Source of the DNA: Microbulbifer litoralis
GTDB taxonomy: Bacteria; Pseudomonadota; Gammaproteobacteria; Pseudomonadales; Cellvibrionaceae
NCBI RefSeq assembly: GCF_023634065.1
Contig: NZ_JALKCV010000014.1
Location: 79,518 to 143,517 of the forward strand
DNA length: 64,000 bases
Reading direction: 5' to 3'
Numbering within the stretch: the stretch's first letter is position 1; each line of letters begins with the position of its first letter. The notes beneath the pieces are model-generated. The model did not search any database. It saw only the letters and a program-made list of their open reading frames with translations, and was not told where the DNA came from. Positions 19,200 through 29,980 of the stretch are shown one piece after another. The position numbers were made by a program, and so were the translations under genes.

Positions 19200-21830
19200 A
19201 TGAAAGACGCCCAGCCCCGCACCGTTTACCTCAAAGACTACCGCGTTCCCGACTACCTGGTGGACAGCACCCGCCTGCACTTCGAGCTGCAGCCCAAGTC
19301 CACACTGGTCAAATCCCGCCTGCAGGTCCGCCGCAACCCGGATGCCGGGGAAGGGCTGCCGCCGCTGGTATTGGACGGTATCGAGCTGGAGCTGCTGTCG
19401 GTGTCCATCGACGGCCAGCTGGTGCCGGCCAGCCGCTACCGGGAGCTGCCGGAGGGGCTGTCGATCGATGTGGCGAAGCCGGAGTTCGTGCTGGAGATCC
19501 ACAACCGTATCAACCCCGAGGACAACACCTCGCTGGAGGGGCTCTACCTGTCCAACGGCATGTACTGCACCCAGTGCGAGGCCGAGGGTTTCCGCAAGAT
19601 CACCTACTACCCGGATCGCCCGGACGTGATGTCGAAGTTCACCACCACCATCGTCGCGCCGCGGCAGTATCCGGTATTGCTGGCCAACGGCAACGAGGTG
19701 GAGCGCCGCCATACCGAGGACGGGCGCCAGGTGGTCGTGTGGGAGGATCCCTTCGCCAAACCCGCCTACCTGTTCGCGCTGGTGGCCGGCGAGCTACAGC
19801 ATATCGAGGATACCTTTACCACCGCCAGCGGTCGCGAGGTGAAGCTGCAGATCTTCACCGAGGCGAAGAATATCGGCAAGTGCGACCACGCCATGCGCTC
19901 TCTGAAGAAAGCCATGCGCTGGGACGAGGATGTCTATGGGCGCGAGTACGACCTGGATATCTTTATGGTCGTGGCCGTCGATCACTTCAATATGGGAGCG
20001 ATGGAAAACAAGGGCCTGAATATCTTCAACTCCGCCTGTGTGCTGGCGAGCCCCAAGACCGCCACCGACCGGACTTTCCAGACCATCGAATCCATCGTCG
20101 GCCACGAGTATTTCCACAACTGGTCCGGCAACCGGGTCACCTGCCGCGACTGGTTCCAGCTGAGCCTGAAAGAGGGCTTTACCGTCTTCCGCGATGCCGA
20201 GTTCTCCGCCGATATGAACTCCCGCGCGGTAAAACGGATCGAGGATGTGTCCATGCTGCGCACCGCGCAGTTTGCCGAGGACGCCGGCCCCATGGCCCAC
20301 CCGGTAGGGCCGGACTCCTATATGGAGATCTCCAACTTCTACACCCTGACCATCTACGAGAAGGGCGCAGAAGTGGTGCGCATGATTCACACGCTGCTGG
20401 GGGCCGATGGGTTCCGCAAGGGCAGCGATCTCTACTTCGAGCGCCACGACGGCCAGGCGGTAACCTGCGAGGATTTTGTCCGGGCAATGGAAGATGCCAA
20501 CGGCGTCGACCTGGGCCAGTTCCGCCGCTGGTACAGCCAGGCGGGCACGCCGGTGCTGGATGTCAGCGACGAATTCGACGCGCAGAGCGGCACCTATTCG
20601 CTGACGATCAAACAATCCTGCCCGGCGTCCCCGGGGCAAACGGAAAAATTGCCTTTCCACATTCCCGTCGCCCTGGGACTACTCGACAGCGGAGGCAATG
20701 ACCTGCCGCTGGATGGGGAAGGCAACACGCAGAAAGTGCTCGCACTGACTGAGGCCGAGCAGACGTTCCGCTTCGATGGCCTGCCGGGAGCACCGCTGCC
20801 ATCACTGCTGCGCGGATTCTCGGCACCGGTCAAGGTCAACTATGGCTACAGCACCGAACAATTGCTGTTCCTGATGCGCAGCGACAGCGACGAATTCAAC
20901 CGCTGGGACGCCGGCCAGCGCCTGGCCTTTGCTGCGCTGGAACAGTTGCAGGAAGATTTTCGCGCGGGTCGCGAGCTCGGGTTGCAACCGGAACTGGCGG
21001 ATGCCTACCGCAGCGTACTGGCAAACCGCGAACTGGATCCGGCGCTGGTGGCCGAGATGTTGGCGCTGCCAAGCGCCCAGACCCTGGCCGAACACGCGAA
21101 AACGATCGATGCCGAAGCCATTGTCGCCGCGCGGGATTTTGCCCGCCGCGAGCTGGCATTTGCATTGAAAGAGGAACTGCAGGACTGCTACAACCGCCTG
21201 CAGAGCGACAAGGCCTATGATCCCAATGCCGCGGATATCGCCGAGCGCAGCCTGAAGAATGCCTGCCTGGCCTATCTTTGTGTTACCGAAGAACCGGAGC
21301 TGCTGGCGCTGGCCGAGACCCAGTTTGCCGGGGCCGAGAATATGACCGACAGCGCCGCGGCGCTGGCGGCACTGACCAATCATGCACCGGACAATATTGT
21401 CGAGCCGGCGCTGGAGAATTTCTACCGCCGCTGGCAGGGGGATACCCAGGTGGTGGAACTCTGGTTCGGTATCCAGAGCGGCAGCGCCAGGCGCGGTACC
21501 CTGGAAGCGGTGCACCAGCTGATGCAGCACCCGGCATTCGAACTGAAAAACCCGAACAAGGTGCGCGCGGTAATCGGCGCCTTCGCCAACCGCAATTTCA
21601 CCCAATTCCATCGCTCCGATGGCAGCGGCTTCGTTTTCCTGGCGGAGCAGGTGATCGCTCTGGACAGGCTCAACCCACAGGTGGCCGCGCGCCTGGTGAC
21701 ACCGCTGACCCGCTGGAAAAAATATACCGACGACCTGGCGCAAAAAATGCGCGGCGCACTGCAGTCGATCATGGACTCCGGCAAGCTGTCGCGGGATCTT
21801 TACGAGGTGGTCAGCAAGAGCCTGGCATAG
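19200..21830 (+). CDS. pepN: Aminopeptidase N (M1 zinc metallopeptidase)
   Basis: The ATG at 19200 gives 876 residues beginning MKDAQPRTVYLKDYRVPDYL, matching PepN (E. coli 870); the open frame extends upstream without family sequence. The exopeptidase motif GAMEN is at about residues 266-270 and the zinc motif HEYFHNW with downstream KEGFTVFRDAEFSAD at about 302-326. The C-terminal half is the helical PepN domain (GTLEAVHQLMQHPAF, NPNKVRAVIGAFANRNFTQFH). It removes N-terminal residues in the last steps of cytosolic protein breakdown. Its promoter is seen at 19108-19135. Confidence 0.97.
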   Translation: MKDAQPRTVYLKDYRVPDYLVDSTRLHFELQPKSTLVKSRLQVRRNPDAGEGLPPLVLDGIELELLSVSIDGQLVPASRYRELPEGLSIDVAKPEFVLEIHNRINPEDNTSLEGLYLSNGMYCTQCEAEGFRKITYYPDRPDVMSKFTTTIVAPRQYPVLLANGNEVERRHTEDGRQVVVWEDPFAKPAYLFALVAGELQHIEDTFTTASGREVKLQIFTEAKNIGKCDHAMRSLKKAMRWDEDVYGREYDLDIFMVVAVDHFNMGAMENKGLNIFNSACVLASPKTATDRTFQTIESIVGHEYFHNWSGNRVTCRDWFQLSLKEGFTVFRDAEFSADMNSRAVKRIEDVSMLRTAQFAEDAGPMAHPVGPDSYMEISNFYTLTIYEKGAEVVRMIHTLLGADGFRKGSDLYFERHDGQAVTCEDFVRAMEDANGVDLGQFRRWYSQAGTPVLDVSDEFDAQSGTYSLTIKQSCPASPGQTEKLPFHIPVALGLLDSGGNDLPLDGEGNTQKVLALTEAEQTFRFDGLPGAPLPSLLRGFSAPVKVNYGYSTEQLLFLMRSDSDEFNRWDAGQRLAFAALEQLQEDFRAGRELGLQPELADAYRSVLANRELDPALVAEMLALPSAQTLAEHAKTIDAEAIVAARDFARRELAFALKEELQDCYNRLQSDKAYDPNAADIAERSLKNACLAYLCVTEEPELLALAETQFAGAENMTDSAAALAALTNHAPDNIVEPALENFYRRWQGDTQVVELWFGIQSGSARRGTLEAVHQLMQHPAFELKNPNKVRAVIGAFANRNFTQFHRSDGSGFVFLAEQVIALDRLNPQVAARLVTPLTRWKKYTDDLAQKMRGALQSIMDSGKLSRDLYEVVSKSLA

Positions 21831-21854
21831 CCTGGGTGCGCCAAGTGTGCTGTG

Positions 21855-21887
21855 CGGGAAGTTCGCGAATTGTTTGCGAATTTCCCG
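21855..21887. repeat. Imperfect hairpin after pepN
   Basis: CGGGAAGTTCGC (21855-21866) and GCGAATTTCCCG (21876-21887) pair with one mismatch across a nine-base loop. It lies between the converging pepN and phosphatase genes. There is no T-run, so it may stabilise 3' ends or act as a weak or Rho-linked stop. Confidence 0.5.
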
Positions 21888-21903
21888 AACAGCCCGCTCG
21901 CTC

Positions 21904-22452
21904 CTACACGATACGGCTGCGCCGCTCGGCCCCCAGTGTCGCGATTTCCAGCTTGCCGCCGTCCAGGACCAGCTCCGTCACCGAGGTGTAATCCGGCCTG
22001 AACTGCCGCACCCTGCGGTCGCCGCGAATATGGGCGACCACAGAGTTGATAACCATAAAGTGGCAGAAGATCGCGGTGTCCCGCCCGATTTGCAACAGGT
22101 AATCAATGGTATCCCTGCGCCAGCCGGACTGTAGCGAATCCTGTTCGTCCCACTCACCTTCGAGCAATCCACGCAGCCAGTCGCCGCGCCTGTGCAGCGG
22201 CACGTCTTCAGGGGAAGGAATTTCAACCACTGCGTCCTCGATCGCGACCGGCACCTGCCACAGGTCCGCCAGCGGGCTGGCGGTCTGCCGGGCGCGGGCC
22301 TTGGGGCTGCTGACCAGGGCAAACCGCTCGGCCCGCGCGTAGCGCTCGGCCAGTTCGCCGGCCTGCCGGTGGCCCAGTTCGGTCAGCCCCGGATCGGGGT
22401 CGCGCGGCGACTTTGCCGCCTCGCCGTGGCGCACCAGTAAGATTTTTGTCAT
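21904..22452 (-). CDS. Histidine phosphatase family protein (phosphoglycerate mutase-like; SixA-type size)
   Basis: The 182-residue product, started at the ATG at 22452 with a GGGGAG site upstream, begins MTKILLVRHGEAA with the catalytic RHG at residues 8-10. The second catalytic His is in TAIFCHFMVINSVVAHIRG, and SSPKARARQTASPLA holds the conserved Arg. The fold removes phosphate from small molecules or proteins through a phosphohistidine. It lies 20 bases after the esterase gene and is probably co-transcribed with it. The substrate cannot be told. Confidence 0.85.
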   Translation of the reverse strand: MTKILLVRHGEAAKSPRDPDPGLTELGHRQAGELAERYARAERFALVSSPKARARQTASPLADLWQVPVAIEDAVVEIPSPEDVPLHRRGDWLRGLLEGEWDEQDSLQSGWRRDTIDYLLQIGRDTAIFCHFMVINSVVAHIRGDRRVRQFRPDYTSVTELVLDGGKLEIATLGAERRSRIV

Positions 22453-22472
22453 GTCCGGCTCCCCGGAATCCG

Positions 22473-24050
22473 CTACAGATAACGCTTCAGGATGTCGTCG
22501 GGTACATGTTGCCATAACTGCGACAGCGCTTCCGCATCAAACGGGCGCTCTTCCGGGTGCTGGCCAAAGCGCCGGCTGTGTCCCTCGGAAAAGGCCGGCC
22601 AGCCGTCGCCGGGATCGCCGCACTCGGCGAAATTCAGCCAGGCCTCGCGCATGGACTCGCTGAGGGAGTGGGCCCCGGTTTCTCCGCCATAGAGGGATTG
22701 CAGTGTCTCCTCGCCGTGGGTTCCGAACACATATCCGAGCTCCACCGCATGGCAGGCACCGAGCAGCGGCTGCGCGGCCAGTGGCTGCGCAAACTGGTAG
22801 TGGTAGCGCCTGCCCCCGTGGGCCTTCAGCAGTCTGATTCCCGGCAGGGTAAACACCATGTCCGTCAGCATCAGGTTCCAGGCGCGGCTCCATTCGGGCC
22901 AGGGATTGTCTGTCATGGATCGGGCGCGCTGATAGTAGTGGGCGAGAATCGGGTCCAGGACGTTTCTTGGCAGCAGCCACTCCAGCCGCGAGCGAATCTG
23001 CGCGTCATCCAGCATCATGCTGCCGGCGTCGGTGGCGCTGAACAGATTCCACTCGTCGAGGTTGTTGCCCAGCATCAGCGACACATCCGCACCGCCGCCG
23101 CCCTGCAGGGCGATCATAGGCTCGGTTGTCAGTAGTTCGCCGTCCAGCACCGGTTTGAATGGCAGCTGGCCCCAGCTCTGTTCCATGCGCGGATCAGACA
23201 GTATCCCCTGCTGTGCCCGAAGCAGCGACTGGACCGAGGCCCGGAGCGGTGGTTCGCCGATCTTTTCCAGGTAGCCGAGAAAGGCTTCGGCGAGATGGTT
23301 GGCGCGCTCGGGAGTCTGCATGGCACAGGGGTTGCCGCTCTGCACGATCGCGCGGCGGAACAGGCCGCGGCAGCGGGGCGCGGCCAGCAGGGCGGCGATA
23401 CACATGGCTCCGGCGGACTCCCCGAACAGGGTGATATTGTCCGGATCCCCGCCGAAGGCGGCGATATTCTCCCGCACCCATTCCAGCGCCGCCACCTGGT
23501 CGAGCAGTGCCTCGTTGCCGCTGGCCGGTATGTCGCTGATGTCCGCCAGGCGCAGGAAACCCAGCGCGCCGAGCCGGTAGTTGAAGGTCACAACGATGGC
23601 GCGGCCGCTGGCGGCCAGGTGGCGACCGCTGTAAATCTCCTGGGAGCCGGCCCCCATATAGAAGGAACCTCCGTGAATCCACAGCATGACCGGCAGTTGG
23701 TCCGACTCTGCAGCCGCGGGCGGCGAGTAGATATTCAGGGTGAGGCAGTCCTCGCCCTCCGGCGCCTCGCCATTGGGCCCCTCGACTTTGAACAGCGGGG
23801 AAGGTGGCTGTGCGGCGGGCATACCGAAAGTGAAGGCCCGCAGCGGCGAATGCCAGGGGGCCAGCGCCCGGGGAGGCCGCCAGCGAAGCTCGCCCTGCGG
23901 TGGTTGGGCGTAGGGAATACCGAGGAAACACTGCACTCCGGTCTGCGGATCCAGCCTGCCGACGATCGGGCCGGCGGGGGGCTGGTAAATCGGTGTCTGC
24001 TGTACTGCGGGGTTGTCGCGGTTATGGTCAATATTCGCGTCGCTGGTCAT
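22473..24050 (-). CDS. Type B carboxylesterase/lipase
   Basis: The product has the alpha/beta-hydrolase triad: nucleophile Ser in FGESAGAMCIAAL, the acidic residue probably in GNNLDEWNLF, and His in GACHAVELGYVFG. The oxyanion hole is in MLWIHGGSFYMGAGS, and the type B signature EDCLTLNIYSP is present. No secretion signal is evident. The start is uncertain: ATGs at 24050, 24080 and a longer frame to 24176 are possible, and I use 24050 (525 residues). It hydrolyses ester bonds of small or lipid-like substrates; the natural one is unknown. It leads a two-gene unit with the phosphatase. Confidence 0.87.
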   Translation of the reverse strand: MTSDANIDHNRDNPAVQQTPIYQPPAGPIVGRLDPQTGVQCFLGIPYAQPPQGELRWRPPRALAPWHSPLRAFTFGMPAAQPPSPLFKVEGPNGEAPEGEDCLTLNIYSPPAAAESDQLPVMLWIHGGSFYMGAGSQEIYSGRHLAASGRAIVVTFNYRLGALGFLRLADISDIPASGNEALLDQVAALEWVRENIAAFGGDPDNITLFGESAGAMCIAALLAAPRCRGLFRRAIVQSGNPCAMQTPERANHLAEAFLGYLEKIGEPPLRASVQSLLRAQQGILSDPRMEQSWGQLPFKPVLDGELLTTEPMIALQGGGGADVSLMLGNNLDEWNLFSATDAGSMMLDDAQIRSRLEWLLPRNVLDPILAHYYQRARSMTDNPWPEWSRAWNLMLTDMVFTLPGIRLLKAHGGRRYHYQFAQPLAAQPLLGACHAVELGYVFGTHGEETLQSLYGGETGAHSLSESMREAWLNFAECGDPGDGWPAFSEGHSRRFGQHPEERPFDAEALSQLWQHVPDDILKRYL

Positions 24051-24159
24051 AAGCCTGGAGAGTCCCTTCCCAAATGACATCACACCAGTATAGCTGGCGG
24101 TGTTTTTTCTCCCGGGTTGCCCGCCGGACAAAAAAGTCAAAAAAATATTCGGTATTGCC

Positions 24160-24234
24160 TTGCAAACAGTCCGCACTGAGATAGTATTAACGCCACAGTG
24201 TCAATCAGCGAAATTTCACGCTTGGAAATTTCAC
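24160..24234 (+). promoter_or_regulatory. Promoter with two direct repeats, ahead of a 51-residue ORF
   Basis: TTGCAA (24160-24165) and TAGTAT (24182-24187) are 16 bases apart. Just downstream, GAAATTTCAC occurs twice (24210-24219 and 24225-24234) exactly 15 bases apart, and each copy contains the palindrome GAAATTTC. The pair lies in the leader before the ribosome site of the small gene at 24251, where it could be an operator or an RNA element. Confidence 0.55.
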
Positions 24235-24250
24235 CTTGAGAAGGTTCACC

Positions 24251-24406
24251 ATGAACAGCCACCCACGCCATATTTCACCGCAACAGCACTCCGCGCTGCA
24301 GCAACTGCTGGCGTCCGTGCGCCTGTGGTCCGGCGTGCCCGCGGTGGCAGTCTGTTCTGCGCGCACCATTTACAAGATGCGCCCGGTGAAAACCGCGATG
24401 ACCTAG
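24251..24406 (+). CDS. Unknown small protein, 51 residues, basic
   Basis: This short frame has everything expected of a real small gene: a promoter (24160-24187), a GAGAAGG ribosome site six bases before the ATG, and a strong intrinsic terminator at 24460-24494. The peptide begins MNSHPRHISPQQHSALQQLL and ends CSARTIYKMRPVKTAMT. It is rich in His, Arg and Gln with a mildly hydrophobic centre (LWSGVPAVAV) and has no signal peptide. I do not recognise the family. It lies between the divergent esterase gene and the MFS gene. Confidence 0.6.
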   Translation: MNSHPRHISPQQHSALQQLLASVRLWSGVPAVAVCSARTIYKMRPVKTAMT

Positions 24407-24459
24407 CACACCCGACATGGCGACAGGCGATGGAAGGTGACAAGCCTTCCTCCCAAGAG

Positions 24460-24494
24460 AAAACCCGGAAGGCTGGCCTTCCGGGTTTTTTTTT
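24460..24494 (+). terminator. Intrinsic terminator after the small ORF
   Basis: AAAACCCGGAAGGC (24460-24473) pairs with GCCTTCCGGGTTTT (from 24476), and the T-run reaches 24494. It ends the 51-residue gene's transcript and separates it from the MFS gene. Confidence 0.93.
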
Positions 24495-24587
24495 GCCGGT
24501 TTTTCGCTGGTTACAGCGGAAAAACGGCGTGGGTGCTGTCGCCGACCCGATATGAAAATGGCAACGATAGACAGGGAGTAAACGACG

Positions 24588-25853
24588 ATGGACAGGCAGT
24601 GGTGGCAGCGGTTACACGGTTTTCCGCCCCTGGTCTGGATAATCCTGCTGGGCAGTTTTTTCGGCCGCGGCACCTATTTCATGGTGTGGCCGTTTCTGGC
24701 GATCCTGCTCTACGAGAAATTCCAGCTGGGTGCGGCGGAGATCGGCCTGATCCTCAGCGCGTCGGCCGTGGGGGCCGCGCTGCTGGGATTCTATGTGGGG
24801 GCGCTGTCGGACCGCTGCGGTCGCCGCAATATCCTGCTGGTTGGCACCGCGATCAATGGCTTCGCTTTCGTGCTGCTGGCCGTGGCCGGGACACTGCCGG
24901 TGTTTATTCTGGCAATGACGCTCTGCTCCATCGGCCGCGCCGTCTGGGAGCCGCCGGCCAGCGCGCTGGTCGGCGACCTGGTTCGCGACAAGCAAAGCAG
25001 GGAACTGGCGCTGCAGTTTCGCTATTTCCTGATCAATGTGGGCGCCGCGCTGGGGCCAATCATTGGTATTGCCGCGGGCCTGAATGCGCAGCAGTCGACG
25101 TTCGGCCTGACGGCGCTCAGTTACCTGCTGCTGTGTGTCGGTTTTTTTTGGGGATTTTCCCGTACCGAAAGCGGGCGGATTGCACACCGCCGCCGCGATT
25201 CCGAAACCACACTCGGCAGCACCCTGTCGGTGCTGAAGAGTGATCATGTGTTCCTGGTGGTGATTGCTGCCAATGTGTTGACGTTGTTTATCTACGCACA
25301 GATGGATTCGAGCCTGGTGCAATACCTGACCCGCGCCCAGGCGCCGGCCCTGGTACAGCTGATCTCGGCGATGATCCTGGTCAATGCACTGACCATCGTG
25401 CTGTTGCAGTTTCCGCTGCTGCAGATGATGCGCGGTATCGGCGTGAACGGCCGTATCGTCATCGGCCTGGCGATACTGGCAGTCGGGCAGGTGTGGTTTG
25501 CGACCAATCCGCTGGACTGGTTCGCCGGCTGGATGGGGGCCACCTTCGTGGTGAGCCTTGCGGAGGCGATCCTCTTCCCGACCATGAGTGTGCAGATAGA
25601 CCGGCTGGCACCGGACCACTTGCGCGGCAGTTACTTCGGCGCCTCGTCGTTTTACTCGCTGGGCTGGTCGGCGGCGCCGCTGGTGGGTGGCATCGTAATC
25701 CAGTGGTGGAGTGGGCCGGCGCTCTACTGGTTGATGTTTGGCCTGTGCGGTGTGGTCTTCCTGCTCTACCGGCTCACGCCGCGCCTGTCGCGGCCGCAAT
25801 GGAAAGCGGCGGAAGATATGTCTGTGGCGGACGTGCCGGTGGCGGTCTCCTGA
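24588..25853 (+). CDS. Major facilitator superfamily transporter (drug/H+ antiporter type)
   Basis: The 421-residue protein shows about twelve hydrophobic segments and the MFS loop signature between helices 2 and 3, GALSDRCGRRNILL. RAVWEPPASALVGDLV lies near the antiporter motif C region. Such proteins export small toxic compounds or sugars; the substrate is not readable. A GGGAG site precedes the ATG. A hairpin with TATTTT follows the stop. It is a single-gene unit converging on the isochorismatase-like gene. Confidence 0.87.
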   Translation: MDRQWWQRLHGFPPLVWIILLGSFFGRGTYFMVWPFLAILLYEKFQLGAAEIGLILSASAVGAALLGFYVGALSDRCGRRNILLVGTAINGFAFVLLAVAGTLPVFILAMTLCSIGRAVWEPPASALVGDLVRDKQSRELALQFRYFLINVGAALGPIIGIAAGLNAQQSTFGLTALSYLLLCVGFFWGFSRTESGRIAHRRRDSETTLGSTLSVLKSDHVFLVVIAANVLTLFIYAQMDSSLVQYLTRAQAPALVQLISAMILVNALTIVLLQFPLLQMMRGIGVNGRIVIGLAILAVGQVWFATNPLDWFAGWMGATFVVSLAEAILFPTMSVQIDRLAPDHLRGSYFGASSFYSLGWSAAPLVGGIVIQWWSGPALYWLMFGLCGVVFLLYRLTPRLSRPQWKAAEDMSVADVPVAVS

Positions 25854-25877
25854 TTGAGGCAGTCAATCCCTGTTGTT

Positions 25878-25899
25878 GGCCCCGCCAGGGGCCTATTTT
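25878..25899 (+). terminator. Short intrinsic terminator after the MFS gene
   Basis: GGCCCC (25878-25883) pairs with GGGGCC (25888-25893) across a GCCA loop and is followed by TATTTT. It lies between two converging genes. Confidence 0.65.
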
Positions 25900-25907
25900 C
25901 GGGTTGG

Positions 25908-26468
25908 CTATGGAGGGAGCGCAACGAGATCCCGGCTGTGGCAGATCTGCGCATACTCTCCCTCGAGATTGCTGATGAAGATCTGCTGCAATTGTTCCGC
26001 ATCAATCGATTCCCCGTTGCGCAGCGTTATGCCGAAAGTCGCCGTCGCGTCTTCCGGCAGCAGGATGCGATAACCCAGCGCTGCACCGGCCTTGACCGTG
26101 GCATCCACCGAGTGGTTGATCACCACGCCTGTCGCGACCAGTTCGGTAGCGCCCAGCCCGCGCAGTATCGCATCCAGTTCCGTGCCGACGAAGGCGCAGT
26201 TCTCGCGCTTGGTAACGACGCTTTCCCCGGTCGCCGGTTCGGCTTCCGGTTTGAAGGCGAAATACGGCCCATCGGCGTGGTAGGGCGATCCCGGAAAACG
26301 CGAGGAGTGGCGAATATGCACGACCGGCCATTGACGCTCGCGCCAGTGTGCGAGCAGCTCGGCGATGCGCTGCTCGGCGGTGGGGTTGTTGCGGGGGTGG
26401 CGGGAGAAGTGATCGATGGCGCGCTGCACATCGATCACCAGTAGCGCCGGGTTTCTTGTCTGTATCAC
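25908..26468 (-). CDS. Isochorismatase-like family protein lacking the catalytic Cys
   Basis: The 186-residue protein has the family start PALLVIDVQRAIDHFSRH with the catalytic Asp, and the Lys in VVTKRENCAFVGTELD. The third residue is unusual: the Cys loop, normally of the form TGxxTxxCVxxT, reads TGVVINHSVDATVKAG, so Ser (codon TCG) replaces Cys. Family enzymes without this Cys, such as isochorismatases, exist, so it may use another chemistry or be inactive. The GTG start has a GGAGG site. It is 23 bases downstream of fadH and probably in its operon. Confidence 0.8.
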   Translation of the reverse strand: MIQTRNPALLVIDVQRAIDHFSRHPRNNPTAEQRIAELLAHWRERQWPVVHIRHSSRFPGSPYHADGPYFAFKPEAEPATGESVVTKRENCAFVGTELDAILRGLGATELVATGVVINHSVDATVKAGAALGYRILLPEDATATFGITLRNGESIDAEQLQQIFISNLEGEYAQICHSRDLVALPP

Positions 26469-26491
26469 CGGCGCCCTCCTGTTGTCCGCCC

Positions 26492-28832
<2,341 letters not shown>

Positions 28833-28835
28833 TGG

Positions 28836-28898
28836 GAGTCCCGAGTCCCGAGTCCCGAGTCCCGAGTCCCGAGTCCCGAGTCCCGAGTCCTGAGTCCC
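28836..28898. repeat. Tandem heptamer array, 9 x GAGTCCC
   Basis: Nine head-to-tail copies of GAGTCCC fill 63 bases; only the eighth differs (GAGTCCT). The array ends four bases before the LysR gene's stop codon on the opposite strand. Such arrays change length easily by slipped replication. The 28535-28902 gap holds nothing else apart from the fadH leader and the family-A pair. Confidence 0.93.
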
Positions 28899-28902
28899 GC
28901 CT

Positions 28903-29793
28903 TCACACGAACAACTCCATCAACTGCCCCCGCAGCCATCGATTGGCCGGATCGTCGTGCTGGTTCTTGTGCCACAGCAGATGCCAGTCCATCTGGGGCA
29001 GTTGGAAGGGAAGTTCGAACAACCGCGCCGGGAACTGGTTGGCCAGGCTGGCCGGCACCGTCAGGGCCAGGTCTGTGCGCAGTACCACCAGTGGTGCCAC
29101 CCGATAATGCTGCACGCGCAGCTTGATACGGCGGCGCCGGCCGAGTTTGTTCAGGGCGATATCCACCAGCCCCGGCCCGCTGCGGCGGCTGGAGACGTGG
29201 ACATGTTCCAGTTGCAGATACTGCTCCAGTGTCAGGCTGGTCTGGTCTGCCAATGGGTGATCGCTGCGCAGCATGCACAGGTAGCGGTCGTTGACCAGTC
29301 GCTGCTGGTGTAACTGCGTGGCGGTGGCGAGTGGGATATCCAGGCCGAAATCCAGCGTGTTGGCCGCCAGTTCCTTGACCAGTTGGTCCCGCGGCACATA
29401 GTAGGATTCCACATTGATCCCCGGTGCCCGCCGTTCCAACTGCTCCAGCAGCCGCGGCAGCAGCAGGGTCTCCGCCATATCGTTCATCGACAGCCGCAGT
29501 GTCCGCTGCTCCGTGGCCGGGTCGAACTGGCGCTGTTCGCTGAGGCTGGTACCGAGCAGGTTCAGGGCCTGTTGCACGCGCGGCATGATGCTCTCGGTCA
29601 GCGGTGTCGGGGTCATGCCGGCCGGGGTGCGGGTGAACAGTGGATCGTCCAGGCTGCGGCGCAGCCGCGCCAGGGCGTTGCTGACCGCCGGTTGGGTGAT
29701 ATGTAGCAGCTCAGCGGCGCGGGTCAGGTTGCGCTCGTTGTAGATGGCCTCCAGCACCAGGAAGAGATTCATATCCATCTGCTGCAGCTGCAT
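28903..29793 (-). CDS. LysR-type transcriptional regulator
   Basis: The 296-residue protein (ATG at 29793, with an AAGGTGA ribosome site; a GTG three codons earlier is possible) has the LysR helix-turn-helix in LTRAAELLHITQPAVSNALARLRRSLDDPLFTR and a C-terminal effector domain with RLSMNDMAETLLLPRLLEQL. The pattern of the effector domain resembles the NodD/LeuO group. It is divergent from the nine-gene acyl-CoA operon starting at 29981, the classic arrangement for a LysR regulator and its target. The inducer is unknown, and an acyl-CoA or hydroxy acid would fit. Confidence 0.92.
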   Translation of the reverse strand: MQLQQMDMNLFLVLEAIYNERNLTRAAELLHITQPAVSNALARLRRSLDDPLFTRTPAGMTPTPLTESIMPRVQQALNLLGTSLSEQRQFDPATEQRTLRLSMNDMAETLLLPRLLEQLERRAPGINVESYYVPRDQLVKELAANTLDFGLDIPLATATQLHQQRLVNDRYLCMLRSDHPLADQTSLTLEQYLQLEHVHVSSRRSGPGLVDIALNKLGRRRRIKLRVQHYRVAPLVVLRTDLALTVPASLANQFPARLFELPFQLPQMDWHLLWHKNQHDDPANRWLRGQLMELFV

Positions 29794-29797
29794 GGCT

Positions 29798-29825
29798 GTC
29801 ACCTTTCATCAGTTGCCTTTCATCA
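29798..29825 (-). repeat. Two tandem 14-bp repeats in the LysR gene leader
   Basis: On the minus strand TGATGAAAGGCAAC (29825-29812) is followed directly by TGATGAAAGGTGAC (29811-29798), identical at 12 of 14 bases. The second copy contains the ribosome site and ends four bases before the ATG. Each copy contains an ATG followed by an AAAGG, so the first copy could be a decoy or duplicated initiation region. Confidence 0.7.
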
Positions 29826-29980
29826 CCAGTATGAATGGTTGGATATTCGCACAATAAACTTCGATGATCCAATGTCCGGCGTTAGGGTGGGGATCAGTAG
29901 AAGGGAACCCACCGGTATCAGGGCCTTGGCGTTGAGCTTGGGTATTCTTTTTATGACAGATAGTGACCGAGGGTAACTAA

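Noticed and set aside
28836..28898. The heptamer array as a possible CRISPR array.
   Set aside because: The units are 7 bases with no spacers and no cas genes are present, so it is a simple tandem repeat.
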